Positions 10,900-21,500 of a stretch of DNA of 64,000 nt are shown here, piece after piece (position 1 is the first letter of the stretch; each line of letters begins with the position of its first letter). The DNA is taken from the NCBI GenBank assembly GCA_036898135.1, contig CM072522.1, positions 61,378,172 to 61,442,171 of the forward strand, given 5' to 3'. The translations under genes were made by a program, and so were the position numbers. The notes beneath the pieces are model-generated. The model saw nothing but the letters and a program-made list of their open reading frames with translations. It had not been told where the DNA came from and ran no database searches. This DNA is from Oncomelania hupensis. Taxonomy: Eukaryota > Mollusca > Gastropoda > Littorinimorpha > Pomatiopsidae.

Positions 10900-13758
10900 T
10901 TACAAGTGCAATCGACTCAAATAGTCTGCGCCAACATTGTCTTTCCCTTTGATAACTTTGACTGTGAAAGAATACTGTTGCAGCTGGAGAGCCCACCTCA
11001 TTAGCCGACCATTCTCAGTCTTGGTTTTCTGCAAATATGTGAGTGGTTGGTGGTCCGTCTCCAAAGTGAAATGTGTTGAATACAGGCACTGTTCAAACTT
11101 CTTGACAGCCCATACCACTCCCAAACACTCCTTTTCGATGGTCGAGTAGTTTTTCTCTGCACGGTTAAGCTTCTTGCTTGCATAGGCTACTGGCTGTAAC
11201 CCTTGCCCTTGATCTTGCAGTAAAACTGCTCCCACTGCAACATCTGATGCGTCACTCCTCAGAGTAAATGGTTTGCTGACGTCAGGTAGCAACAACACTG
11301 GTTTGCTTACCAAGCAATCTTTGAGTTTAACGAATGCTGCTTCACATTTTTCATCCCAGGCCACTTTTTCTGGTAGACCTTTCTTTGTCAAATCAGTCAA
11401 CGGAGCGCTGATTTCCGCATAGTTGCTGATGTATTTCCTGTAGAACCCTACTAGTCCTAGGAATGCTCTGACTTCCTTCTTTGTGATCGGTCTGCTGGCT
11501 GACCTGATTTTCTCAGTTTTGTCATCATCAGGCATGATTGTGCCTAATGCTCCCATCTCTTCATCACACACGTCGTTAACCACAACAGCCACTTTCTCTT
11601 CACCTGTTTTTCTGACTACAGCATTTGGCTGTGCTCCATCCGTTCTCGTCTGTTTCCCGTCACGTTCGAACGGCGTATCGATAAACGGCATGTTTTTCAT
11701 CGGGACCTTCCTCGTGGCTCCCTTCTGCGTGCTCCTCTGACACACGTCACATGCTGCACAATACCGCTTGACATCTCCACAGATACCCGGCCAATAAAAA
11801 TCACGCCACACCCGGTCGCGAGTTCGGCGTACCCCTTGATGTCCCGCCATCGGCGTATCATGAGCCAATTTGATCACATCTGATCGGTACCGTTCTGGTA
11901 CTACCACTTGTCTATATGGTTTCCCTTTACTCATGTAAACTCTGTACAAAATGTCTTTCTTCCACTCGTAGTGGGTTTCTTGCTTGAGCGCTAGCTCTGC
12001 CCTTTCCCGAATTTTTCCTAAAGTCGGGTCTGCCTTCTGTTCCTTAGATAGATCTTCAGGACGTACTTGCCCTAAGTCAATCTGTTTAGGAATCCATGGC
12101 TTGGCTTGTGCTTGTTGCTTCTCCTGCAACCTGGTTTTTACCGGTGCTACAACTTGTTCCTCCGGTTGCTCTACCAACGGAAACAATGGAACTTTGACCT
12201 CAGTCCCGTCCGTCATCTTTCTGCTATTTCCTATCAGGACTTGATGCACAAGCGTCTTCAAAACCAAAACACGCGTTTCTCCAACGAAAAACGGAGTTTC
12301 CAAATTCACCACAGCAATGGGCACTTTCTTTCGCTTGGATGAATCTGCAAGTGTCACGTTCTGATATTCACCCGTATACTTGCTTGGGGAAACTAAACTT
12401 GAATCCACCAATATGCTACTGGCCCCTGTATCCCGAATACCTTGAGCCTTCACTCCATCCACTTTCAACTCACAGTTCGGTTCATAGCCGTCTTCACTAC
12501 ATCTGTTACACGGTTTCTGTTCCTGGGTCACGTTGACCGCATTCACAACAGCTGACGCTAGGTTTGAGTTTGGTCTGTTTCTATTCACGTTTGCCTTTTG
12601 GCAGTCCCTCATCAAATGTGGACCTCCACATCGAAAACATCCCTTGAAGTTTTGCTGAGACTTGTTCATTCCTGACGCACCCGCGTTGCCAGGACCTGTC
12701 GCTTGACCAGACACCCCTCCATTACGTCGTTGTCCCATGTTCGTATTCTGCGTTTGCTGGTTAACCCTGGGACGGTTATCCATTCTAGCACCGGGTCCAA
12801 TGGGCCGCCTCGTTGCTATCGGACCTCCAGCATTCTGCGCATCTTCATACGTTTGAGCATGGACCACCACTTCGTCCACACACGTAGGGTTTCTCTCCCT
12901 AATGAATCTTGCCTCCTCTTGAGACACTATCTCCAACATTTTGTCCATGAGAATTAAATCTTTCAACTCACCTGATTTTCCTTCTTTCTCAGACAAATCC
13001 ACCCATCTGTCCAAATACATCCCCATTCTGTTCCTACACTCCCTGATGCCTTCATGACTGCCCCGCTTGAATTCCTTGAACCGTTTCCGATATGTTTCAG
13101 CGGTCAGCTGGAAACGCCTCATGATCGCAGCCTTGACCATGTCGTAGTCCATAATTTCCTCATCAGACATCTCAGTGTAGACCTGCCGCGCTTGGCCTCG
13201 TAGCTGACCAGACAGTCTTATCGCCCACTCATCCTTGTTCCAACCTGACAACGTAGCGATACGCTCAAACTGTTTCAGGTAGACCTCTACATCGTCCTTA
13301 TCATCCAAATAAGGTACATTCACATTCAGACAGCTCCTCGCTGCCCTCGGCTCCGAATAAAAATTTTGATTTTGGTCCCCATCATCTGCAGTCCACTCTT
13401 GCGCCTTTCTCAACTCAAACTCGTTCTGCATGGCCATTTGTTCCAATTTTGCCTTGGCCTCTCTTTCTTCTCTCATAATGCGCTCTTCTCGTTCTTCACG
13501 TCGGAGCTGGTCCTCCCGTTGCTCCTGCCGTATCCTTTCTGCTTTCTCTTCCTCTTCCTTTTCCTTCCGGATCCTCTCCGCTTTCTCTTCCTCCCTTATC
13601 CTCTCCGCTTTCTCTTCCGCTTCTTTCCTTCTATTTTCCACATACTCTGCCAGATCCTTATCTGTCAGACCCAGGATGATCCCATCCTGCTTGTAGGCTA
13701 GCAGCGGAGACTCAGTCTCCATCTGAACTGGTTGCTGCCTCGGCATCCTCCTAGCCAA
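10900..13758 (-). CDS. E2 gag-protease-(integrase zinc domain)-RNase H fusion polyprotein, internally deleted
   Basis: A single 952-codon frame. Residues 40-115 are a charged coiled coil and 140-310 the gag capsid. A zinc knuckle lies at 374-386 (CFRCGGPHLMRDC, with three instead of four residues before the His). Aspartic protease has IRDTGASSIL (441-450) and a VLIGN end near 507. The integrase HHCC domain has H633, H640, C670 and C673. At about 699 the integrase core is missing and the frame runs into the post-integrase linker. At about 750 it enters the RT thumb (KKEVRAFLGLVGFYRKYI) without RT fingers or palm. The RNase H domain (about 828-950) has D836, E875/E877 and ETDHQPL (D902). Two large deletions were therefore both in frame. 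Integrase preceding RT/RNase H is the Gmr1-type order. Without RT palm or DDE integrase it cannot be autonomous, although it could supply Gag and protease. Confidence 0.9.
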   Translation of the reverse strand: MARRMPRQQPVQMETESPLLAYKQDGIILGLTDKDLAEYVENRRKEAEEKAERIREEEKAERIRKEKEEEEKAERIRQEQREDQLRREEREERIMREEREAKAKLEQMAMQNEFELRKAQEWTADDGDQNQNFYSEPRAARSCLNVNVPYLDDKDDVEVYLKQFERIATLSGWNKDEWAIRLSGQLRGQARQVYTEMSDEEIMDYDMVKAAIMRRFQLTAETYRKRFKEFKRGSHEGIRECRNRMGMYLDRWVDLSEKEGKSGELKDLILMDKMLEIVSQEEARFIRERNPTCVDEVVVHAQTYEDAQNAGGPIATRRPIGPGARMDNRPRVNQQTQNTNMGQRRNGGVSGQATGPGNAGASGMNKSQQNFKGCFRCGGPHLMRDCQKANVNRNRPNSNLASAVVNAVNVTQEQKPCNRCSEDGYEPNCELKVDGVKAQGIRDTGASSILVDSSLVSPSKYTGEYQNVTLADSSKRKKVPIAVVNLETPFFVGETRVLVLKTLVHQVLIGNSRKMTDGTEVKVPLFPLVEQPEEQVVAPVKTRLQEKQQAQAKPWIPKQIDLGQVRPEDLSKEQKADPTLGKIRERAELALKQETHYEWKKDILYRVYMSKGKPYRQVVVPERYRSDVIKLAHDTPMAGHQGVRRTRDRVWRDFYWPGICGDVKRYCAACDVCQRSTQKGATRKVPMKNMPFIDTPFERDGKQTRTDGAQPNAVVRKTGEEKVAVVVNDVCDEEMGALGTIMPDDDKTEKIRSASRPITKKEVRAFLGLVGFYRKYISNYAEISAPLTDLTKKGLPEKVAWDEKCEAAFVKLKDCLVSKPVLLLPDVSKPFTLRSDASDVAVGAVLLQDQGQGLQPVAYASKKLNRAEKNYSTIEKECLGVVWAVKKFEQCLYSTHFTLETDHQPLTYLQKTKTENGRLMRWALQLQQYSFTVKVIKGKDNVGADYLSRLHL

Positions 13759-14896
13759 ACTTTCCCTAAACTAATCCTGTTTTACTACACGTAACCCTGG
13801 TAGATAAAACCACAGACTATTTAGGCCTCTAACGTACTCGCCTTTCCAAAGGTTAAAGTACTTACAACGGATACGCCTGCGCTCTAGCCCCAAACGGCTA
13901 TTCTGTCACAGCTATCCTTACGTGAACGGTTATACACTAATAACACGATCACCGGCGATAATCCACTACCTTCCAGATTATCATCCACGCTTAGTCTCCT
14001 GGTTAGGTAAAACGTCTAACTAGACCCACATTTACTAACCAGCACTACCAATTACCACAATTGGTTAAACTGTCAAATCGGACACTACCGAATCTGACTT
14101 TCAGACCCTCAACTAGAAATAATTCTTGGTTAGAGGTTTGACCAGACTAAGCAACACAGAGCTAATTAGGTTGACCCCTCACCGATCAATACCTAACCTC
14201 TAGCCTGTCTTCGAACAACACTGAAACTTCACAATGTTTTCGGAACATCCAACTTACTTAAAGTATAAGCTGGAAAACTTCCTTTCAAACTATGACCGAT
14301 ACTTTACCCTATGTACTCCATCAGGATAATAAACGTCATAGGTTGCAGAAACTGTTCAGTCTAAGTATACCTTCGACCAAAACACTAGTACCTACGTACA
14401 ACAGCTATTGCAAACTCTGCAATCAAAGGTTTGAAATTTTGGAAAAGTAAAACTTATACCCAAAATATCTTTAATCCTACTACGGATAATACCGGTCTTC
14501 ACTGCTCAATCGCCAGAATAAATAATTTCAAACGAGATGATTTCCCTGAAGATACTTGCACAGCTGGGCTCTCAGACAATATGTACCCACTGATGCACTA
14601 ACATGTTAGCAGATATAATGCACATTTTATGTAAGCAATGACTAGCAACAACATAAAACAATATTTTACCTATACTGCTCTCTAATTATGCTCATGCAGA
14701 CGTGCAACAATTACATCAAGGTAACCACAACTTGAAGCAAGAACTTATTATTATGGAAAAAATTATGAAAACTCGCTGAAGTGTTGAATTTGTAAAGTAT
14801 TGGATTAATGGTGCACCTCTGACATTAAAAAAAATGAATGGCTCGTTACCCCCTAGAATTTTCCAGAAATTCTAATCCCGGACGATGAACCCAGAA
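13759..14896 (-). other. E2 leader with candidate primer-binding site
   Basis: About 1.1 kb between the 5' LTR and the gag start has no open frame of note. Directly inside the LTR the minus strand reads TTCTGGGTTCATCGTCC (14880-14896), the place of a tRNA primer site. E3 has the similar TTTTGGGGGTC at the same place. I cannot name the tRNA. Confidence 0.55.
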
Positions 14897-16397
14897 TGTC
14901 GCAAACCTGGCCTGGGTGTTACTGGGTGATCACTACTGATGAAGGACTTCCTTGACTTTCATGACTTACCCCAGAACATGGTTTTATTTCAATAAAAAAA
15001 CCTAAGGTACACCATTTACTTCCAACACTTCACAAACACATAACACGTTTTTCCAAGTTCGATTATTTTATTATATTCCGTTCATTTTTCTTCGAAATCG
15101 GAACGATAATTTGGCGATACTTTTTCGTCGTGGTTACCGAAAATGTTCTTGCTTTCAATTATTTTTACTTAGCTCAAAACTTCGTCCTCGTTGAATCGTT
15201 GATAAATGAAGAAACCAGTCTTTAGAATGATGAGTTGTGGAAAAGTTCATAAGAACTGGAACTTGACGTCGATGTCGCCGTCAGATCTATTGGCTGTCCA
15301 TGACCCACCCGTGACTTCTGTTGCCCTCGTTAACGTACAGTTCCATCGTAGAATTAGTCACTCCGATCATAAGCCAGGCGTCATCGAAGAATCCAGTGCC
15401 AGTCTCAAAGATGGCATCGTCACAGATATCCCAGACGGATAATACCACAAGATAAAAACACCTGCCGAACAAAACTAGTCTTAGATATTTGCATGAAAAT
15501 TATTTCCATACAAACTTAAACTCCTTCAGGTCCGGCTCTGCTTGGAAAAACATGTTACGATTAATCAACACATCAGTCCCCTGAAAACCAACTGCATTCA
15601 GACGAACCAACTATCTTTCTCTGGAAAAGAAATGCATTCAAACAAACAAACAAACTATTTTTCTCCTTTGGAAAACAAATGCATTCAATGAACAAACTAT
15701 CTCACTACTCTGAAAAACAAATGCATTCAATGAACAAACTATTTTTCTCCTCTGAAAAATACATATATTCAATGAACAAATCATCACACATATCAATCTT
15801 CTTGGGAAATTATCTTGAATGAAGAAAAATCTAAATATTTACCCTACGGTGCCAGAATTTCAGCTAAAGCTGATCAAACGTCGAGGAACAACTATCTTCC
15901 TGGCCCAACCACATCTGACATCATTCAGCCTCCAGCTAAACTGTCGTTGGCACCCCACAGAATAAGTTGCCTCGGAGCTTGGGTAGAATCCTCCCTGTCC
16001 AGTCTAGATCTCTTTCCCAACTGATTGACAGTTTTCCTAACCGATTTCGCCTCTGTTTCATTTTACTAAGGTTACCATACTTTTATCATTAAAACAACCA
16101 ATGAAAATTTCCCAACGCAAACAAATGACCTATCACCTCAAATATTATATTTTGTAAAATTAATAGCTCACAACCTCTTTGCTTTTCCTCAAATTTTATT
16201 ATTGGCATTAATCACAAACTTTCACACAAAAGAATCATCGATAAAAATCGTCCATTTTATTCTTTTCCAGGAATACACAAAATGGCGATTGACACGCAGC
16301 AAAATTGACGTCATATTTCTAAATCTAGCACAGGCACTCTATAAAACAATTTGCACTTGGAAAATAAAAATACTCGCGAGCGTTTCGTTTCGCGACA
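14897..16397 (-). repeat. E2 5' LTR
   Basis: Right copy of the 1501-bp LTR, which would carry the element promoter. It is essentially identical to 9352-10852, including ends TGTCGC and GCGACA. Confidence 0.95.
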
Positions 16398-16692
16398 ATC
16401 ATCATCATCATCGTCATCCTCATCATTATCGTTATCATCATTATTGCCTTCATAATAATATCATCATTATCAACATCCTCGCAATCATCATATATTTCCC
16501 TTCTTTACCTTTGTCTTTCTTTCTCTCATTTATTATTCCACTTCATCTTTCTTTTTTCTCTCTATGTCTCTGCCAGCCGTCTATTTCTTCTTCTTCTTCT
16601 TCTTCTTCTTCTTCTTCTTCTTCTTCTTCTTCTTCTTCTTCTTCTCCTTCTTCTTCTTCTTCTTCTTCTTCTTCTTCTTCTTCTTCGACTAA
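16398..16692. repeat. TCA-rich tail and (TTC)n microsatellite, end of satellite block A
   Basis: TCA-rich sequence resumes after E2, then 16577-16686 is nearly pure TTC. The same order is found at 18180-18417 in block B, so this is the right-hand end of block A separated from the rest by E2. Confidence 0.9.
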
Positions 16693-16910
16693 TTCAGGCA
16701 GTTTATGTTTATGGTTGTACCAGTATGGCTATTTCAGGCAGTTTATGTTTATGGTTGTACCAGTATGACTATTTCAGGCAGTTTATGTTTATGGTTGTAC
16801 CTGTATGACTATTTCAGGCAGTTTATGTTTATGGTTGTACCTGTATGACTATTTCAGGCAGTTTATGTTTATGGTTGTGACTGTATGACTGTTTCTAGCA
16901 GTTTATGTTT
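16693..16910. repeat. 40-bp minisatellite, copy B
   Basis: Five to six copies of the 40-bp unit described at 7716-8041, with fewer repeats than copy A. It follows the TTC array directly, marking the start of satellite block B. Confidence 0.95.
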
Positions 16911-16974
16911 AATAAAAATCAACAACCCATTTTATAAATCGTTTAACGGTCTGATGCTGGTGTATTTCATGGTT

Positions 16975-17545
16975 TTGCTACATATAAACTGTTTATAACC
17001 TTAAATTATACCTGTCCACGTTTTGCTACACATAAATTGTTTATAAACTTAGTTTATATCTGTCTGCGTTTTGCTACACATAAACTGTTTATAACCTTGG
17101 GTTATATCTCTCCACGTTTTGCTACACATAAACTGTTTATAATCTTCGATTATATCTCTCCACGTTTTGCTACACATAAACTGTTTATAACCCTGGATTA
17201 TACCTGTCCACGTTTTGCTACACATAAACTGTTTATAACCTTGGATTATACCTGCCCACGTTTTGCTACACATAAACTGTTTATAACCTTGGATTATACC
17301 TGTCCACGTTTTGCTACACATAAACTGTTTATAACCTTGGATTATACCTGTCCACGTTTTGCTACACATAAACTGTTTATAACCTTGGATTATACCTGGT
17401 CACGTTTTGCTACAAAAAAATGTTTATAGCCTTGGATTATACCTGTCCACGTTTTGCTACACATAAACTGTTTATAACCTTGGATTATACATGTCCACGT
17501 TTTGTTACAATAAACTGTTTATAACCCTGGATTATACCTGTCCAC
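16975..17545. repeat. 48-bp minisatellite, copy B
   Basis: The same 48-bp array as 8100-8690, with the same order of variant units (including the GCTACAAAAAAATG variant), showing duplication of the array as a block rather than independent expansion. Confidence 0.95.
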
Positions 17546-17825
17546 GTTTGTATCTATGCGGTTATCTCATTGACATTTGTTGGTGTTAATATGTGAATTT
17601 TCGGGTGTTGTTTATTTCCTCCCGTTTTATTTATGAATGGTTTGAACTTTTGCCTTTTACTAATGACGTAGTCATGCCTAAACTTGTCAAACACTTTTTA
17701 ATAAATTTAAATGTTGTGCTTTAAATCAATGTTTTTTGTTTTGTTTTGTTTTTATTAAAAAAAAAATATTTTTCCACCCACAATATGTTGATGTCTTTAT
17801 TACTTTGTCTGTCTTATCATCCGTA

Positions 17826-17847
17826 CCACCACCACCATCAGCATCGC

Positions 17848-17897
<50 letters not shown>

Positions 17898-18162
17898 CCA
17901 TCAACACCACCATCACCATCATCATCGTCATCGATCATTATCATCATCATCACCATCACTATCATCATCATCATCACCTGCTTTTCTTCATCATCATCAC
18001 CGTCATCATCATTGCCTTCACAATTAGCATCATCATCAACATCATCGCAATCATCATATCTTTCGCTTCTTTACGTCTTCCTTTCTCTCTTATTATCATT
18101 ATCATCATCACAATTATCATAATCATCGTCATCATCATCATTCATCGTCTTCATCACCATCG

Positions 18163-18203
<41 letters not shown>

Positions 18204-18417
18204 GTCATCATCATCATTATCGTTATCATCATTATTGCCTTCATAATAATATCATCATTATCAACATCCTCGCAATCATCATATATTTCCCTTCTTTACC
18301 TTTGTCTTTCTTTCTCTCATTTATTATTCCACTTCATCTTTCTTTTTTCTCTCTATGTCTCAGCCAGCCGTCTATTTCTTCTTCTTCTTTCTCTTCTTCT
18401 TCTTCTTCTTCTTCTTA
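17826..18417. repeat. (TCA)n then (TTC)n, copy B
   Basis: A TCA-rich array like 8945-9351 but with a shorter pure core, no inserted element, then the spacer and TTC tract that in block A lie beyond E2. This is the empty-site counterpart of the E2 insertion. Confidence 0.9.
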
Positions 18418-18418
18418 A

Positions 18419-18420
18419 TT

Positions 18421-18508
<88 letters not shown>
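18419..18508. repeat. (AAT)n microsatellite
   Basis: About 29 AAT triplets following the TTC array. The sequence after it (18510-18565) resembles that after the AAT array at 55504-55569, suggesting a shared retroposon tail. Confidence 0.9.
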
Positions 18509-18565
18509 TGGATGATATTTACGTCTTTATCCATAAATCACAAGTCAGGCCTACAGTGCGGCGAT

Positions 18566-19828
18566 CTGTACCATGTTCATAGAGTGTCCAACATGTGTAG
18601 AAGGATGTTCATAGTGTGTCCAACATGTGTAGGATGTTCGTAGTGTGTCCAGCATGTGTTACATTACATTATATGATTATTGCTTTAGGTCCAGCGGACT
18701 TTTCCCCACATGTGTCACATTACAGTACATGATTATTGCTTTAGGTCCAGCGGACTCCGCCCCACATGTGTAAAAGGATGTTTGTTTTATGGGTCTGTAG
18801 GCTTGCATGTACATATGTGTAGCCTAACTGGCACTAACACATTAGGACAGCACATAAATAATTTCACAACGTAAAAATTAAAAAATAAGGCACTGCACCA
18901 CGTGTTATGTTTAAAAAGTACGGAATTGTATTTCATAAACAGATATACATTTTGGAAAACGTTCACTGCCGCTACACATCTAATCTGCTGGGTCACAAAT
19001 TTGAGACTAGCACACATTTAAACATAAACACAGACTGACATTAATCATTGATTTTTTTTGTAAACTACAAATATCAAAATCATTCATTCTACCTTACTCT
19101 CCGTGTACAATCAAATTACTCCATCTCATGCATTCCTTCACATCAAAATCATTCATTCGCCCTTCATCTCTCTCATGCATTCCTTCATACATGCGCACAG
19201 CGTTCCTGCTCTTTGGTATTCTGGTTAAGGTTTGTTCGTATTAGACAACTATTCAGTTTATCTTACAGTAAGGATACAATAAATTATTAGTAGTAATAAA
19301 ATAAGTGTCGTTCAAAACATTTGTAATTGAAACAGCAGTTGGCAGATACATTAAAAAAATAATTTTCTGAAAAGAAAATCCACACAAGTTTGATCTGTAA
19401 TAAATGTTCTTATTGTGTTTATAGATAAACGTTTCATTATTCATGTAAGCGCCTACAGCTCTGTTTTTTATAAGACAAGTACTATTCAAATAATAATGCT
19501 TGAAAACAATTACACTTCAGTTTTTACAAAATAAATGTCCCTTTCTCTGCACCTATAATCAAAATACCTTCCTGCACTCCTTCACTCTTGCTCACAGTAT
19601 TCCTCCTCTTCATCACACACAAGCACACATCCCACGTTTTCTTCACTTTGTTAAGGTCTCAATAAGCTCTTTTACAAAACATTCCTCTCAGCATACTGTC
19701 GAGATGATTCTTCTACCAGGTTGATGAGGCGGTCAGGTTTTGCCTCTGTAGCAGTCACATACTCTGTGAACCACCGAGGTGGCTCCTCTCTTGTAGTGGC
19801 CCTCCTCCCTTTGGTCGTGTGGGGGTGG
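18566..19828. other. no gene seen; short direct repeats and two retroposon 3' ends
   Basis: Three copies of a GTTCATAGTGTGTCCAACAT-type word lie at 18568-18655. Two copies of ATTATTGCTTTAGGTCCAGC lie at 18675-18760. The latter is the conserved 3' end of the retroposon family found complete at 34432-35010. From 18780 to 19828 there is no coding evidence. Confidence 0.6.
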
Positions 19829-20030
19829 AGAGAGTGACAGGAGAAGGGCTAGAGCGAGAGGACGTTGCAGAAGCAAGGGTGTAAGAAGAGAGAGTGACAG
19901 GAGAAGGGCTAGAGCGAGAGGACGTTGCAGAAGCAAGGGTGGAAGAAGAGAGAGTGACAGGAGAAGGGCTAGAGCGAGAGGACGTTGCAGAAGCAAGGGT
20001 GGAAGAAGAGGGAGTGGCTGGAGCAAGGGA
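19829..20030. repeat. 60-bp minisatellite
   Basis: Between three and four copies of a 60-bp unit (AGAGTGACAGGAGAAGGGCT + AGAGCGAGAGGACGTTGCAG + about 20 more). It overlaps the candidate last exon of the RGS gene (19969-20087). One minus frame stays open through it and would encode a Ser/Thr/Pro repeat. Confidence 0.9.
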
Positions 20031-20087
20031 GAGAAGAATGAGGATTCGAATCAGAACCCACAGAGGATGCCGGACTTCTCTCTCGCA
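19969..20087 (-). CDS. candidate 3'-terminal exon of the RGS22-like gene
   Basis: A strong 3' splice site (TTTCTATCTTTCAG) ends at 20088. Entering in phase 1 from the exon at 25828-25705 gives RERSPASSVGSDSNPHSS and a short tail ending at the TAG at 19971-19969, inside the 60-bp minisatellite. If entered in phase 0 instead, the frame continues through the minisatellite to 19755 and gives a Ser/Thr/Pro-rich repeat tail. The assignment rests only on splice site, phase and low-complexity character. It may be non-coding. Confidence 0.3.
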
Positions 20088-20429
20088 CTGAAAGATAGAA
20101 ATGGGCAAACATTACGAGAATGTAAATAACAGAATACATCAGAAAGGGTGCCCAACACACTGGTCCATTAAAAACCATACTCAACACACTAAATACTAAA
20201 CAAGCACTCTTATAAAAAACGCATTTCAACGAGAATTTGTTACTGTCTGTGACCTTTTCAACCAGAGTGTGTTACTGTCTGTGACCCTTTAACACCACCA
20301 GTTGTGCACAATCTTCTAACTATCCACTCATTCATCGGACCATTAGCTTTCAAACGTCACTCGTATGTCACAAAATCTAGAAGCCGGGATTTTGCAGCCT
20401 ACTGCATAATTTGTGCTTTAAGTTTGACA
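20031..20429. other. no gene seen outside the candidate exon
   Basis: Apart from the candidate exon start at 20087, the stretch shows only a short direct repeat (GTGTTACTGTCTGTGACC near 20235-20290). Confidence 0.5.
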
Positions 20430-20700
20430 AAGAAATGTTTCTTTAAAACATAAACAATGTTTCATTAAAGAAATGCTGCTTTAAAACTGGTACAATGTCT
20501 CATTAAAAAATGTTGCTTTAAAACATAAACAATGTCTCATTAAAGAAATGTTGCTTTAAAACGTGTACAATTTCTCATTAAAGAAATGCTGCTTTAAAAC
20601 TGGTACAGTGTCTTATTAAAGAAATGCTGCTTTAAAACTGGTACAATGTCTTATGAAAGAAACGCTGCTTTAAAACTTGTACGTCTCATTATAAGACCTA
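20430..20700. repeat. ~39-bp degenerate minisatellite
   Basis: About seven diverged copies of a unit containing ATTAAAGAAATGCTGCTTTA and AAACTGGTACAATGTCTC. 20700-21000 has no recognisable feature apart from a possible splice acceptor that I rejected. Confidence 0.85.
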
Positions 20701-21000
20701 AACTGTTCTTGCCAGCTGAACTAATGAAAATTTTAACGAGCGATTGTTAAAATCCCAGAATAATTTCCACCAAACTAGGAGAATGCACTTGTGATGGTGA
20801 GCGTGTGTCGTTCACAATCCAAAGGTTATCAGATTGAGCTCCAAATGGTAGGCATAAAAATACACACAAAATGGTTCAATATTGATTGAATTGAACTGCA
20901 TACAGTAAATAAGTAAGTGAAGCACTATTAATTCTTGCTCAGAACCATAACCATCTTGAGGTAAAATACGTGACCTCCTGCAAAAGAAGATACTTGACAA

Positions 21001-21500
21001 NNNNNNNNNNNNNNNNNNNNNNNNNNNNNNNNNNNNNNNNNNNNNNNNNNNNNNNNNNNNNNNNNNNNNNNNNNNNNNNNNNNNNNNNNNNNNNNNNNNN
21101 NNNNNNNNNNNNNNNNNNNNNNNNNNNNNNNNNNNNNNNNNNNNNNNNNNNNNNNNNNNNNNNNNNNNNNNNNNNNNNNNNNNNNNNNNNNNNNNNNNNN
21201 NNNNNNNNNNNNNNNNNNNNNNNNNNNNNNNNNNNNNNNNNNNNNNNNNNNNNNNNNNNNNNNNNNNNNNNNNNNNNNNNNNNNNNNNNNNNNNNNNNNN
21301 NNNNNNNNNNNNNNNNNNNNNNNNNNNNNNNNNNNNNNNNNNNNNNNNNNNNNNNNNNNNNNNNNNNNNNNNNNNNNNNNNNNNNNNNNNNNNNNNNNNN
21401 NNNNNNNNNNNNNNNNNNNNNNNNNNNNNNNNNNNNNNNNNNNNNNNNNNNNNNNNNNNNNNNNNNNNNNNNNNNNNNNNNNNNNNNNNNNNNNNNNNNN
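21001..21500. other. assembly gap (500 N)
   Basis: Exactly 500 N, a conventional gap size, so the true length is unknown. It abuts a 24-bp satellite, the likely cause of the assembly break. Confidence 0.98.

Larger units (their letters stand above)
9352..16397 (-). mobile_element. LTR retrotransposon E2 (Ty3/gypsy, Gmr1-like), recent non-autonomous copy
   Basis: Two direct LTRs of exactly 1501 bp (9352-10852 and 14897-16397) begin TGTCGC and end GCGACA. They bracket a minus-strand coding region. The target duplicate is ATCAT (9347-9351 and 16398-16402), within a TCA microsatellite, so it fits but has little weight alone. I saw only one LTR difference (about 10246 versus 15790), which points to a very recent insertion. 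The internal region encodes gag, protease, the integrase zinc domain and RNase H in one frame. Integrase core and most of RT are deleted. Confidence 0.95.

Noticed and set aside
20812..20982. Possible exon after TATCTTCTTTTGCAG (acceptor near 20978)
   Set aside because: The acceptor is good, but the frame matching phase 1 stops after about 16 codons and no usable donor is visible.
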